Below are positions 52,918-61,868 of a stretch of DNA of 64,000 nucleotides, in pieces. The stretch is from Acidimicrobiia bacterium (lineage in GTDB: Bacteria; Actinomycetota; Acidimicrobiia; Acidimicrobiales; Aldehydirespiratoraceae), in the NCBI GenBank assembly GCA_022821685.1, contig JAJEDD010000032.1, forward strand, positions 1 to 64,000, read 5' to 3'. Position 1 is the first letter of the stretch; each line of letters opens with the position of its first letter. The position numbers and the translations under genes are program-made. The notes under the pieces were generated by a model. That model was not told the origin of the DNA, searched no databases, and saw only the letters and a list, made by a program, of their open reading frames with translations.

Positions 52918-53135
52918 AGCGTCAGGACCTCATCGCGGACAAAGTGCAGACGAATCAGCCCCGGCCGAACTGTTCCCTCGTCGAAATAGCACTCGACAGC
53001 CTCGCGGACGTTCCGGCGAACCTCGTCGATGGTCTCACCCTCAGTGTGGATGCCGTAGCCCAGTGCGCTCGCGCAATAGCCTCCGTCCACCTCGTCCTCG
53101 CCCACCTCGAAGATGATCTCGTCGAAGTTGGGCAT
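52914..53135 (-). CDS. hicB: HicB-type antitoxin
   Basis: 73-residue HicB with the partial RNase-H-like fold (IIFEVGEDEVDGGYCASALG, IHTEGETIDEVRRNVREAVE). A C-terminal DNA-binding domain is missing, as in short HicB proteins, so autoregulation may be weak. The ATG overlaps the TAA of the helicase gene by one base (TAATG), with GGGAGGG six bases upstream, so hicBA is translationally coupled to the helicase. Confidence 0.85.
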   Translation of the reverse strand: MPNFDEIIFEVGEDEVDGGYCASALGYGIHTEGETIDEVRRNVREAVECYFDEGTVRPGLIRLHFVRDEVLTL

Positions 53136-55939
53136 TAGGAACCCTCCCCGGTCGTGGGCGTGAACTCTTCGGGTCCGTCTTCTTGACCCCGCACAATACC
53201 GGCTAGGAGCGGCTTGAGGGCCTCGCCGTGGGCAGTGAGCTTGGCCGGGCCGATGCCGGGCACGGCCAGCAGGGCCTCGTCGGTGGTGGGGCGGCGCCGG
53301 GCCAGCTCGCGCAGGGTGGCATCGGCGAAGATCACGAAGGCAGGCACTGCGTCCGCCTTGGCGCGTTCGAGGCGCCACGCCCGCAAACGTCGGAAGGCTT
53401 CGGCGGCCTCCGGCTCGGTCGCCTCATCGATGGGCGGGCTCTTGGACTTCGGCGACGGTGCCGGTGAGTCCCGGCCCGCTGGCTCGGCTGAACGCGGCGC
53501 TCGGCGGGCGGAGCGCTCATCCGGGAGCCCCGTCGGTTGGATGTTGGAGCGCCAGCTCATCTCGGTGATGAACGGGGACTTCGGGCCGTCGGCAATGACC
53601 AGCACCGACTCCGAGCCGCGGGTCAAAGCGACATGGAATACCCGGCGCTCCTCCTCAAGGTCGCTGGCGAGTCGGTGCGGCATGAGGCCCTCGGTGGCCG
53701 ACAGCACAATCACATGGGGCCACTCCAGACCCTTGACCCGGTGCACGGTGGCCAGGCGCACGCCCCGGCCCCACGACGGCCGATCGTCGTCGTCGCCGGT
53801 GGTGAGGCGGCCCCGCAGCCAGTCCCCGAAGGCGGCCGGGTCAGCACAGTGGGGCGCCACTGAGAGCAGGGCTCGCAGATCGTCGCCGTGGGCGGAGCGG
53901 TCCACCGAGCGGCGGGAGGCGTCGAGGCGCTGGTCGAGGCTGGCCGCCAGCTCGGTGCCGTGTTGGATGGCGTCGAGCAGCCTTGCGGTGTCGGCGCCCG
54001 CCTCGGCCATGTCGGCGAGCCGCTCGATATCGGCCGCGAAATCGTGGACTCGCTGGGCGGTGCGCTCGTCGGAGATCCGGCCTGCGAGCCTGCGCAGCGC
54101 GCCGACGTTGCGCTGTTCGGCGATCCACTCGACGACCCGCGGCGAGATTCCCCGCGGCGGGCGGCGGGCCGCAACCGCCAACGCTGACGGGGGCAGCCGG
54201 GCGGTCATCGAGGTGGCCAGCTTGAGCCACGCCAACGCAGCCGACACCCCGGTGCGTTCCAGGAACCAGGGCCCGACCGGGGCCATGCAATCGATCCCGG
54301 CCTCCGACAGCAGGATCTGCGGGGCCAGCAGCGTGGAGTTGACCCTGGTCAGCACGGCAATGTCTTGAGCCTCGACGCCGCGGCCGATGAGTGTCCTGAC
54401 CCGCTCGACCACCGCCGCTCCCCCATCGGCGGCCACCTCGACCTCCAACGCCTCCGACCCATCGGCAGCCTCGACAGTATCGGTCGTGTCGGGTCGGGGC
54501 CTGATTTGCTTGGCGATGCGGTGCTGGTTGTGCGACAGCAGGTTGGACGCCGCTTCGACGACTGCGGGCGGGCAGCGATAGTTCACGCTCAGCAGGTGGC
54601 GGGACGCGCCCGGGAAGAAGCGCTCGTAGTCGATCAGCCAGCGGGGAGAGGCGCCCGAGTAGCCGTAGATGGTCTGGTCGTCGTCGCCCACACCGAACAC
54701 GTCCGCCCTCGGCCCGGCCAGCAGCCGGATCATCAGCAGATGGGCCGGTGTGAGGTCCTGGAACTCGTCCACCAGCAGCACACCGCACACCCGGCGGGCC
54801 GCGGCCCGGGCCACCGGATCGCTCAGGAGCACATCGATGGCTCGGATGATCTGATGGTCGAAGTCGACCACTCCCCGCTCGTCGAGAGCCTCGGCGTAGA
54901 CCGGGGCCAGCTCGGCGAAGCCAGCCACGTCGGGGGCGTAGTCGTGCTCGACCGCGGCGGGGTCGCGCAGCCCCAGGCGGGAGGCGCTGAGAGCCTCCAG
55001 CCAGGCAGCCAGCGGATCGGTCATAGCCCTCCGGCGGCGGCGGGGGGTCCGCTCCCCCACCAGGTTGTGCAGCAGGTCGCGCGTCTGTCGCTCGTCGATC
55101 ACCTCCACCCGGCCGTGGCGCGCCGGACGGGCGAAGGGGCCGGAGCCGTTGCACACCGCCAGCGCCAGGCTGTTGAGGGTGCGCACCTCGAGACCGTCGA
55201 GGTCGGCGGTGCGCTGTTGCATCTCGGCTCTGGCCCGGACGTTGTAGGCCACCAGGCACACTGCCGACGGTGCCACGCCCAGGTCGCCGACCAGCCAGCG
55301 GGCCCGCTCGGTGAGCACCCGGGTCTTGCCCGATCCGGCCGGCGCCACCACACACGCCGCCGCACCGAGATGTCCGACCGCCTGGTGCTGGTCGGGGGCC
55401 AGATCGGCGGCGGGCGGGCCCGGTCGCAGCGGCCAGAGTCGGCCTGCTGCGAGGCTGGCGGCCGAGATCAGCGCCGCGCCTCCCAGCTCGGTGCGCTCGA
55501 ACGAATGCAGCGGCCCGCCATCGCACCACAGCCCGACCCCGTCAACGGCGACATCGCCGGGCTCGCCTGCGGACAGGGGACGGGCACCCGCCTCCAGTGC
55601 CCGGTCGCAGGGAGCGAAGCGCGGCCGTTCGGGGTCGCGTGCGTCCACCGTGTTGGCGGTGAGCAGGTGGTGCCACACCTCGTCGCCCAGAGTTGTGCCT
55701 GGGTGCAGCGTCCACCATGGCGCCTCCAGAGTCGGTTCCGGGTGCGGCAGTGGGCCGGTCACCTCCACCACCAGCCGCTGCCGGCTGCTCCAGGCAGTCC
55801 GCAGGCGGCGACCGGCTTCGGAGTCGCCAGCGTCAGTGTCAACTGTCAGCCGCGGCGCCTGCGCCCACGGCTCGGGCGCGGGCTGGCCGGGCGACATCAG
55901 AACGCTGCGGCCCAAACAGTCGGGTCCGGCCAGCGCCAT
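53135..55939 (-). CDS. UvrD/PcrA-family helicase with N-terminal extension and HRDC domain
   Basis: 934-residue SF1A helicase. The first 175 residues are an extension I cannot assign (PEPTLEAPWWTLHPGTTLGD, VDGVGLWCDGGPLHSFERTE). Helicase motifs follow: Q motif APDQHQAV, Walker A APAGSGKTR (200-208), Walker B LLVDEFQD, GDDDQTIYGYSGA, VHRVKGLEWPHV and FHVALTRG. Residues about 845-925 form an HRDC domain (LRAWRLERAKADAVPAFVIF). It unwinds DNA in repair or recombination. GTG 55987 is an alternative start. HicBA follows in the same transcript; DUF2510 gene is divergent. Confidence 0.85.
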   Translation of the reverse strand: MALAGPDCLGRSVLMSPGQPAPEPWAQAPRLTVDTDAGDSEAGRRLRTAWSSRQRLVVEVTGPLPHPEPTLEAPWWTLHPGTTLGDEVWHHLLTANTVDARDPERPRFAPCDRALEAGARPLSAGEPGDVAVDGVGLWCDGGPLHSFERTELGGAALISAASLAAGRLWPLRPGPPAADLAPDQHQAVGHLGAAACVVAPAGSGKTRVLTERARWLVGDLGVAPSAVCLVAYNVRARAEMQQRTADLDGLEVRTLNSLALAVCNGSGPFARPARHGRVEVIDERQTRDLLHNLVGERTPRRRRRAMTDPLAAWLEALSASRLGLRDPAAVEHDYAPDVAGFAELAPVYAEALDERGVVDFDHQIIRAIDVLLSDPVARAAARRVCGVLLVDEFQDLTPAHLLMIRLLAGPRADVFGVGDDDQTIYGYSGASPRWLIDYERFFPGASRHLLSVNYRCPPAVVEAASNLLSHNQHRIAKQIRPRPDTTDTVEAADGSEALEVEVAADGGAAVVERVRTLIGRGVEAQDIAVLTRVNSTLLAPQILLSEAGIDCMAPVGPWFLERTGVSAALAWLKLATSMTARLPPSALAVAARRPPRGISPRVVEWIAEQRNVGALRRLAGRISDERTAQRVHDFAADIERLADMAEAGADTARLLDAIQHGTELAASLDQRLDASRRSVDRSAHGDDLRALLSVAPHCADPAAFGDWLRGRLTTGDDDDRPSWGRGVRLATVHRVKGLEWPHVIVLSATEGLMPHRLASDLEEERRVFHVALTRGSESVLVIADGPKSPFITEMSWRSNIQPTGLPDERSARRAPRSAEPAGRDSPAPSPKSKSPPIDEATEPEAAEAFRRLRAWRLERAKADAVPAFVIFADATLRELARRRPTTDEALLAVPGIGPAKLTAHGEALKPLLAGIVRGQEDGPEEFTPTTGEGS

Positions 55940-56101
55940 CACCTCGGTCGGTCCCTCAGCGCCGCGGTACCGCTCCTTCGCCGTCACGCCCGGCAGTGTC
56001 GCACAACACCGCCGTTGTACCACCGGCAACGGCCTGCTGATAGAGCGCAAACGGCTGCTTTCTCGATTGGCCTGCGAAGCGACGGCGTTAGCCTCGCCGC
56101 C

Positions 56102-57085
56102 ATGAGTGATTTGCCCGCTGCTGCCTGGTACACCGACCCCGAGGACGACTCGCAGTACCGCTACTGGGACGGGTCGGCCTGGACCGAGCACCGCGCCCCC
56201 CGACACACCCAGCCGGAGCACCAGCCGCAGTCGCCGCAGATTCGCCGGCCGACGCGGCTGGTGGCCGACACGTTCTCACTGGTGGGTCGGCGGTGGCGGG
56301 GTTGGGTGGCCCCGGCCCTGATTTACCTTGTCGGGGAAGCGGTAGCGGTGGTGCTGATGATCATCGGGGCCAACCGGCTGTTGATGGGCGAGTTGGGTGA
56401 GATCTGGGACCGGGTCACCGACCCCGACTTCGATGTCGAGTCTCCCGAACAGACGGCCTATTTCGAGTCGCTGGAGTTCGACCTCTCGCTGGTCAACTTC
56501 GTGCCGATGGTGCTGGCAGTGTTGGTGATGTTGGTCTTGGGCAGCATCCTGCAGGCGGCCGTCGCACGGGTTGCGCTGAGCGACCTGCGGGATCAGCCTC
56601 TGACCGCGTCCGAAGCCCTGAGGCTGGCGCTGGGGCGCATACCGCGACTGCTGGGCGTCGATTTCCAGGTGATCTTGATAGGCGTGATCGCGGTGGCCGC
56701 GGTGGGGTTGGCAGGAAGTGCCGTTCCGCTGCTCTGGATACCGCTGATACCGGCCTTCATTGCCGCTGCCGTGTACGGAACGGTGGTGATGATGCTGGCC
56801 TACGTGGTCGCTTCGGTCGGACCCGCCACTCCGTCGCTGCGCTACGGGGTCCGCCTCGTCCGGAGACGGTTCTGGCCGACACTGGGACGGATGCTGCTGA
56901 TGCTGGCGGTGCTGACGGGGTTCAGCCTCGTAATCGGGCTGGTGTCCACGATCGGCGGGGCATCGGCACTGGCATTCGTGGTGGCATCGCAAGTGATCCA
57001 GGCCGTGGTCGGGGTGGTGATCGCGGTTGTTGCCCTCGTCGCGGTCACCATCATCTACCACGACCTGGGAGGCGAGTCAGACTGA
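56102..57085 (+). CDS. DUF2510 polytopic membrane protein
   Basis: 327 residues. The N-terminal DUF2510 motif (AWYTDPEDDSQYRYWDGSAW) is a short actinobacterial domain found ahead of membrane proteins. A Pro/Gln linker follows, then about six transmembrane segments resembling glycerophosphoryl-diester-phosphodiesterase membrane-domain or DUF7544-like proteins (ALRLALGRIPRLLGVDF; RLVRRRFWPTLGRML). Function unknown. It ends directly against repeat copy M. Confidence 0.8.
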   Translation: MSDLPAAAWYTDPEDDSQYRYWDGSAWTEHRAPRHTQPEHQPQSPQIRRPTRLVADTFSLVGRRWRGWVAPALIYLVGEAVAVVLMIIGANRLLMGELGEIWDRVTDPDFDVESPEQTAYFESLEFDLSLVNFVPMVLAVLVMLVLGSILQAAVARVALSDLRDQPLTASEALRLALGRIPRLLGVDFQVILIGVIAVAAVGLAGSAVPLLWIPLIPAFIAAAVYGTVVMMLAYVVASVGPATPSLRYGVRLVRRRFWPTLGRMLLMLAVLTGFSLVIGLVSTIGGASALAFVVASQVIQAVVGVVIAVVALVAVTIIYHDLGGESD

Positions 57086-57215
57086 CCGCCTCGCCAGCCG
57101 CGGCCGCTTCATTCCCGCTCTTCTTCCTGCGCTCACGGGTCGCCCAAACCCCAGCATCACAGCCCACGGCCTCGCCCGTATCGGCCGAACGCTCGCCAAT
57201 TTGCTCGGCCTCTAG
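57086..57215 (-). repeat. Dispersed intergenic repeat, copy M (reverse, long-core variant)
   Basis: Inverted copy with the long core (GGGTCGCCCAAACCCCAGCA, then TCACAGCCCACGGCCTCGCC). Its right end GCTCGCCAATTTGCTCGGCC-TCTAG supplies the CTA that is the stop codon of the PCD gene. Its left end is degenerate. It separates two convergent genes, touching both stop codons. Confidence 0.82.
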
Positions 57216-57502
57216 CCGGATGCGGCGTCGACTCGCTCGATGAAGTCGCGGTCTCGGGCTGAGAGGCCGCCCACATCGTGGCTGGTGACCGCCAGTTCAA
57301 CCTTGTTGTATACGTTGGACCACTCCGGGTGATGGAACAGCCGCTCGGCGATTAGGGCCACATGGGCCATGAACGCGAAAGCGGCCCGGAAGTCGGCGAA
57401 CTGATACGAGCGGCGCAACACGTTGCCGTCTCGGCGCCACTGGGGATGAGCGGCCAGCACATCGGCAATCTCGTCCTCAGTCAGCAGGTCGTCGTTGCTC
57501 AT
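57212..57502 (-). CDS. Pterin-4a-carbinolamine dehydratase-like protein
   Basis: 96-residue PCD/DCoH fold with the signature [21 protein letters not shown] and [10 protein letters not shown]. It dehydrates 4a-hydroxytetrahydropterin in hydroxylase cycles; in bacteria without aromatic hydroxylases it may act in molybdopterin or have another role. Last gene of the suf cluster, 11 bases after sufC. Confidence 0.93.
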   Translation of the reverse strand: MSNDDLLTEDEIADVLAAHPQWRRDGNVLRRSYQFADFRAAFAFMAHVALIAERLFHHPEWSNVYNKVELAVTSHDVGGLSARDRDFIERVDAASG

Positions 57503-57513
57503 GGTGGCAGATG

Positions 57514-58311
57514 CTAGGCGAGCAGGTCGGCGAAGGGGTCCCCGAAGGGGTCGGTGAAGGGTGTCGCCTCCTCCTGCGGCGCGGGCAGGGCCGCAGTCCA
57601 GCGCTCGTAGCCGTCGGCCTCGAGCTCGTCGGCCAGTTCGGGGCCGCCTGACTCCTGCACGCGGCCACCGGCGAAGACATGCACCGCGTCGGGCCGGAGA
57701 TGGGCGAAGACCCGGCTGTAGTGGGTGATGGCCAGCACACCGAGCCCGTCGTGCTCGGTGGCCTCCTCGATGCGGCCGGCCACTAGGCGCAGGGCATCGA
57801 CATCGAGGCCGGAGTCGAGCTCATCCATCACCGCGAAGGCCGGCTTCAGCACGCCGAGCTGCAGGGCCTCGTTGCGCTTGCGCTCGCCGCCGGAGAGGTC
57901 CACGTTCACCGGGCGCTGCAGGAACTGCTCATCGAGGCCGATCCGTCCGGCCTCGGCCCGCATCTGCTCGGCCACCGCGGCGCCCTCGGGCGTGCACACC
58001 GATTCGGTGAGCATGTCGAGCAGCGACACGCCGGGAACCTCGGTGGGATACTGCATGGCCAGGAACAGGCCCGCCTCGGCCCGCCGCCACGAGGGCATTC
58101 CCAACAGTTCCGCGCCGTCGAGGCGAACCGAGCCGCCCAGGACCTCGTAGCCGCTGCGGCCGGCGATGACATGGGCCAGAGTCGACTTGCCCGAGCCGTT
58201 GGGACCCATCACCGCATGCACCTCGCCCGCGGCCACCTCCAGATCGACGCCGGTCAGAATCTCGCGACCCGCCACCGAGGCCCGCAGACCCTCGATCACC
58301 AGCGTGCTCAC
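57514..58311 (-). CDS. sufC: SufC, Fe-S assembly ATPase (copy 2)
   Basis: 265-residue SufC paralogue. Walker [28 protein letters not shown], signature [14 protein letters not shown] and Walker [16 protein letters not shown]. The C-terminal 22 residues ([20 protein letters not shown]) are an acidic Phe/Pro-rich tail not present in copy 1. It lies in an operon with sufD and a Rieske protein, so this copy is the more likely partner of SufD. GTG start overlaps a micro-ORF in a 32-bp tandem repeat. Confidence 0.92.
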   Translation of the reverse strand: MSTLVIEGLRASVAGREILTGVDLEVAAGEVHAVMGPNGSGKSTLAHVIAGRSGYEVLGGSVRLDGAELLGMPSWRRAEAGLFLAMQYPTEVPGVSLLDMLTESVCTPEGAAVAEQMRAEAGRIGLDEQFLQRPVNVDLSGGERKRNEALQLGVLKPAFAVMDELDSGLDVDALRLVAGRIEEATEHDGLGVLAITHYSRVFAHLRPDAVHVFAGGRVQESGGPELADELEADGYERWTAALPAPQEEATPFTDPFGDPFADLLA

Positions 58312-58409
58312 AAAACGCCTCCCTCAAACACCGCCGCGCTCATGAAACGCCTCCCTGGATCACCGCCGCGCTCACAAGCGCTACGGCCCTCGATCACCAG
58401 CGTGCTCAC
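58309..58409 (-). repeat. Three 32-34-bp tandem repeats between the Rieske and sufC genes
   Basis: Start-like codons followed by AGC recur at 58409 (GTG), 58375 (GTG), 58343 (ATG) and 58311 (GTG, the sufC start), 34, 32 and 32 bases apart. GGAGGCGTTT precedes the last two. CTGGTGATCGAGGG, the sufC beginning, is also found after the first. Reading from 58343 gives an 11-residue peptide whose TGA overlaps the sufC GTG. The whole gap is duplicated gene-start sequence, each with its own ribosome-binding site. Confidence 0.7.
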
Positions 58410-58744
58410 GAGGCGCCGCTGGCCGCGTCCGCATCGAGCTTCAGCACGACCATGCCGTCCACCACCGACGCCTCGTAGACGGGCACGGCCCGGGTGGCCG
58501 GCAGCGACAGCGGCTCTCCGGTCTCCAGATCGAACATGGCCCCGTGGGCCACGCACTCGATGGCGCAGTCGTCGGGCTCGACCCAGCCCTCCGACAGCGA
58601 CACCTCGGCGTGCGAGCAGGTGTCGCCGATGGCGTAGACGTCGTCGCCGATGCGGGCCACCGCGATCTCGCGGCCCGCCACCTCCACCCGCCGGGCGGAG
58701 GCGGGCTCGATCTCGTCGATGGGGAACAGTTCGTGGGTCGTCAT
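58406..58744 (-). CDS. Rieske-type [2Fe-2S] ferredoxin
   Basis: 112-residue soluble Rieske protein. Ligands are C-x-H in DTCSHAEVSL and C-x2-H in IECVAHGAMFD, the non-haem ferredoxin type. Such proteins commonly sit in actinobacterial suf operons and may supply electrons or act as an assembly target. It is between sufD and sufC. Its TGA overlaps the first repeat start codon. Confidence 0.93.
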   Translation of the reverse strand: MTTHELFPIDEIEPASARRVEVAGREIAVARIGDDVYAIGDTCSHAEVSLSEGWVEPDDCAIECVAHGAMFDLETGEPLSLPATRAVPVYEASVVDGMVVLKLDADAASGAS

Positions 58745-58781
58745 CGCGGAGTCTCCGATCTAGTCATGGCGGCGAACAGCC

Positions 58782-60188
58782 TCATGCCGCCGCTCTCAAC
58801 ATCTCATTGAGCTTCAGGGCCAGGGCCTCTCGGGCCGCCTGCTCGACGCCTCGAATGGGCAGCCCGTCGAGCACCTCGTCGAAGAATCCGGCCACGATCA
58901 GGCGCTCGGCCGCCGGCGTGGGGATGCCCCGGCTCTCCAGGTAGAAGACCTGGTCGGGGTCCACCGGCCCCACCGCGGAGGCATGGCTGCAGCGCACATC
59001 GTTGTTCTCGATCTCGAGGTTGGGCACCGACTCGGCCCAGGCGTCCTCGCTGAGCTTGAGGTTGCGGTTGGTCTGGAAGGCGTTGGTGCCCCGAGCGTCG
59101 GGACGCACCCGGATCAGCCCGGTGTACACGCTGCGGGCCGCGTCGCCCACCGCCCCCTTGTAGAGCAGGTTGGACGTGGTGTCGGGGGCGGCGTGGTCCT
59201 GGTAGGTGCGGAAGTCGAGGATCTGGTCGCCCGACCCGAAGTAGGCCGACAGCAGGTCGCCGCTGGCGCCCCGCCCCACCAGGCGGGTGTCGGTGCGGGT
59301 GCGGGCGTAGCCGCCGCCCAGCGCGACCGAGGCGGCGATGAGCGCGGCGTCCTGCTCCACTCTGGCGACATGGGCGGCGATCTGGGTGGCCCGGTGGTCG
59401 TGCTGCTGAAAGTTCACGTAGCCGAGCCGGGCGGCCGCGCCGACGTCGAGCTCCACCACCGGCACCACCAGAGCCGGTCCGGACGAGCGCTGGACGTCGA
59501 GCACAGTGGCTTGGGCGCCGCGGCCCACCCGGACCACCAGCCGGGGGAAGCTGGCCCGACCGGGCGCGCCGGTGTGATGCCGGATCACTATGGACGCGTC
59601 GACGATGGCGCCAGCGGGCACATGTACGGCCACCGGAGCGGGCGCGAAAGCGTCGTTGAGGTCGGTGAAGTAGTCCGAGGCGCCGTCGCACACCGCGCCC
59701 AGCATCCCCTCACCGCCGGGCGCCTCGGTCACCGGCCCCACGAACACCCCGGCCGCCGCGAGCCGGTCGAGGCCTTCGATCGCCACCACCGCACCGTCGA
59801 GCACATCCACCACAACCGCAGCGCCAACTCCACTGTCGAAACCGCTGGCGACCCCGGCGCCGTCGAGCAGGTCTGCGACGGCCCCATCACCCAGGTCCGT
59901 TGCACCGTCGAGCCCGTCAGCCGCTCCAGCCCCGTCGAGCTGATCCATTACAGCCGCGGCTCCACCTCCAGCACCGTCGAAACCGCCGGCGGGCGCGGTG
60001 TCTCCGGCACCGTTGGCGAGTCGGTAGGCGCCCAGGTCGAAGTCGGCGATGGCGCTGTAGCGCCACTCCTCGGCTGCGGCGGTGGGCGGGTCGGCGGCTG
60101 CGAATCGCTCGGCCGCCGCGGTCCGGCGCTCCGCCAGCCAGCGGGGGCCCGGCAGGCTCCGGGCCGCATCGACGGTGAAGGGATGCAC
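58782..60188 (-). CDS. sufD: SufD, Fe-S scaffold subunit with an LDGA-repeat insertion
   Basis: 468-residue SufD. The N-terminal helical part (LPGPRWLAERRTAAAERFA, EEWRYSAI) and the beta-helix core (FYLESRGIP, NNDVRCSHASAVGPVD) match the family. Residues about 65-140 are an Ala/Gly/Asp-rich insertion built on a degenerate LDGA unit (QLDGAGA, GLDGATD, LLDGAGV, VLDGAVV), which lengthens the protein relative to the usual 380-430. It forms SufBC2D; sufB is not in the window. GTG 60188 follows the upstream stop by five bases. Confidence 0.9.
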   Translation of the reverse strand: MHPFTVDAARSLPGPRWLAERRTAAAERFAAADPPTAAAEEWRYSAIADFDLGAYRLANGAGDTAPAGGFDGAGGGAAAVMDQLDGAGAADGLDGATDLGDGAVADLLDGAGVASGFDSGVGAAVVVDVLDGAVVAIEGLDRLAAAGVFVGPVTEAPGGEGMLGAVCDGASDYFTDLNDAFAPAPVAVHVPAGAIVDASIVIRHHTGAPGRASFPRLVVRVGRGAQATVLDVQRSSGPALVVPVVELDVGAAARLGYVNFQQHDHRATQIAAHVARVEQDAALIAASVALGGGYARTRTDTRLVGRGASGDLLSAYFGSGDQILDFRTYQDHAAPDTTSNLLYKGAVGDAARSVYTGLIRVRPDARGTNAFQTNRNLKLSEDAWAESVPNLEIENNDVRCSHASAVGPVDPDQVFYLESRGIPTPAAERLIVAGFFDEVLDGLPIRGVEQAAREALALKLNEMLRAAA

Positions 60189-60193
60189 TCGGG

Positions 60194-60610
60194 TCAGCCG
60201 CCGTCGCGGTACCGGCGGCGGAAGCGCTCCCCCAGCCCGCGGCCGCCCTTGCCCTTCTTGGACTTGGCCTTGCTCCTGAGGCCGCCCCGGCGCTTGCGCC
60301 GCTCGGCCTCCACCTCGGCGATCACGTCGGGCGCCGCCGCGTTGACGATGTCCTCGGCTGCGTCGAGCAGCGCCCCGATGCTCTCATCGCTGCCGAGGCT
60401 CTCGGGCTCGGGCGGAGTCTCGGGCGTGACGAGCGACCCGTAGCTCCAGTTCACGTCGGCCAGGCGCCGGGTGTACTTGGGGCAGTCGTCGGGGCAGCGC
60501 CAGGGCGCCTCGGGGGCCAGGTCGAGATCGCACTTCCTCACCGTCTCGCCGTTGGGATATGTGCGCGACTCGAAGTACTTGCAGTCCTGGCGCATCGGCA
60601 TGCCCCACAT
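60194..60610 (-). CDS. Cys-motif hypothetical protein in the suf cluster
   Basis: 138 residues. The first 45 contain five Cys in a compact pattern (DCKYFESRTYPNG, VRKCDLDLAPEAPWRCPDDC, then PKY), suggestive of a zinc or Fe-S site. The middle is acidic (PPEPESLGSDESIGALLDAA), and the C-terminus is very basic (RRKRRGGLRSKAKSKKGKGG). I do not know the family. It is the first gene of the operon with sufD, the Rieske and sufC. ATG 60610 chosen; ATGs at 60601 and 60595 also in frame. Confidence 0.75.
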   Translation of the reverse strand: MWGMPMRQDCKYFESRTYPNGETVRKCDLDLAPEAPWRCPDDCPKYTRRLADVNWSYGSLVTPETPPEPESLGSDESIGALLDAAEDIVNAAAPDVIAEVEAERRKRRGGLRSKAKSKKGKGGRGLGERFRRRYRDGG

Positions 60611-60683
60611 TGTGGCAGCCCACCACCGAATCGCGTCGCACCGGCAAAGCGCGGCGTGCTCTCGCTCGCCCCCCACTCAAGCT

Positions 60684-61721
60684 CTAGTTGTATTCGGTGC
60701 CGCCCTTGCGGGTTAGATAGGCCGGGTTCACGTATTTCGCCACCAGCCGGCCGTGCAGGTCGCGCCGCGGCTCGCACGGGCGCACCACCACGCCCTCGCG
60801 CAGGCCGCCCCCGAGCAGCGACGGATCCGATGCGAGCCCCAGCACCGACTCGTGGTCGAACGCAGCAGATCGCTGCACCACCGGCACATGCGGGATGCCC
60901 AGCTCCTCGGCCAGCCGTTCGACGCCGGCCGCGTCGGCCCACTCGTCGCCGTGGCGGACGTCGAACACGCGCAGCTCCCGCTCGGCCAGGCCGTAGGTGA
61001 GGTCCTGGATCTTGGGGCCGACCACCTCGCCCATCACCGTCACCTGTCGCCCGACGGTCCGGGCGTAAGCACCGATGGCGTCACCGTGGCGGTTCCAGGC
61101 CTCGACGTACACGTTGCCTTCGTTGGCGCGGTCGGCCAGATCGAAGCTGTGCTTGCCGAGCAGCCCCTTCGACGACACGCACGGGCCGTGCTCGGGGTCG
61201 AAGCCGAGCGCGCAGAACGTGCCGTGCAGCTTCTCGGTGATGTGCACCGGCTCGCCGTCGGCGAAGCGGCCGGGCTGGGACTGCCACGACTCGATGTCGC
61301 TGAAACCCCGCACGAACGTCGCCTCCACCACCGGCCCGTTGGTGTACGCGGGGGTGGGCGGATGCCACTTGGAGATTCCCAGCTCCTCGGCCAGGTCGTC
61401 GCCCAGCGCAGGCTCGGAGACGTCGGCGAGATGCGGAGAGTCGAGGGGCACCAGCAGCCCCTGCGACAACACGCCGCGCAGGCGGATCGCCTTCACCCGG
61501 TTGGCTTTGGATCCAGCCAGCCGGCCGGTGAGGCCCAACTCGGCGATCAGACCCTCGGGCACGATCGACTGCTCGGGAATGTAGACGGCCCGATCGCCGC
61601 TGGACCATTGCCCCTTGGCCACCACCAACTCGAAGCCCCCGACCCGGGCGATCTCCAGCCGGTCGGCATCAGGATGCGGCTCAACCGAAACCGCCACAAC
61701 AGGACAAGCATGAACGCTCAT
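60684..61721 (-). CDS. RNA ligase of the DRB0094/Rnl5 type
   Basis: 345-residue ATP-dependent RNA ligase. An N-terminal OB-like domain (ADRLEIARVGGFELVVAKGQ) precedes a nucleotidyltransferase domain with motif I lysine K164 in ITEKLHGTF, later GEVVGPKIQDL, REGVVVRP (motif IV) and LVAKYVNPAY (motif V). Deinococcus RNA ligase of this family seals nicks with an RNA 3'-OH strand. GAGAGGAG lies seven bases before ATG 61721. It sits 147 bases downstream of the RloB gene on the same strand, so it may repair damage made by that defence pair (inference). Confidence 0.88.
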   Translation of the reverse strand: MSVHACPVVAVSVEPHPDADRLEIARVGGFELVVAKGQWSSGDRAVYIPEQSIVPEGLIAELGLTGRLAGSKANRVKAIRLRGVLSQGLLVPLDSPHLADVSEPALGDDLAEELGISKWHPPTPAYTNGPVVEATFVRGFSDIESWQSQPGRFADGEPVHITEKLHGTFCALGFDPEHGPCVSSKGLLGKHSFDLADRANEGNVYVEAWNRHGDAIGAYARTVGRQVTVMGEVVGPKIQDLTYGLAERELRVFDVRHGDEWADAAGVERLAEELGIPHVPVVQRSAAFDHESVLGLASDPSLLGGGLREGVVVRPCEPRRDLHGRLVAKYVNPAYLTRKGGTEYN

Positions 61722-61789
61722 GACGTGCTCCTCTCATGATGCAAGAACTCTGGAATCCGGTGCATCGAATCGGACGGGATGGACACTCA

Positions 61790-61801
61790 ACTCGATCGAG
61801 T
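61790..61801. promoter_or_regulatory. 12-bp perfect palindrome in the RNA ligase promoter gap
   Basis: ACTCGATCGAGT is a perfect palindrome 69 bases upstream of the RNA ligase start. The surrounding gap 61722-61868 is distinctly more AT-rich than the rest of the window. It could be an operator; no other element is clear. Confidence 0.35.
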
Positions 61802-61868
61802 CGCGATACTAGGTCGCTTACTTTTGGCTGACTACACCACATGAAACAAAACCGCCAATCACTAAACA

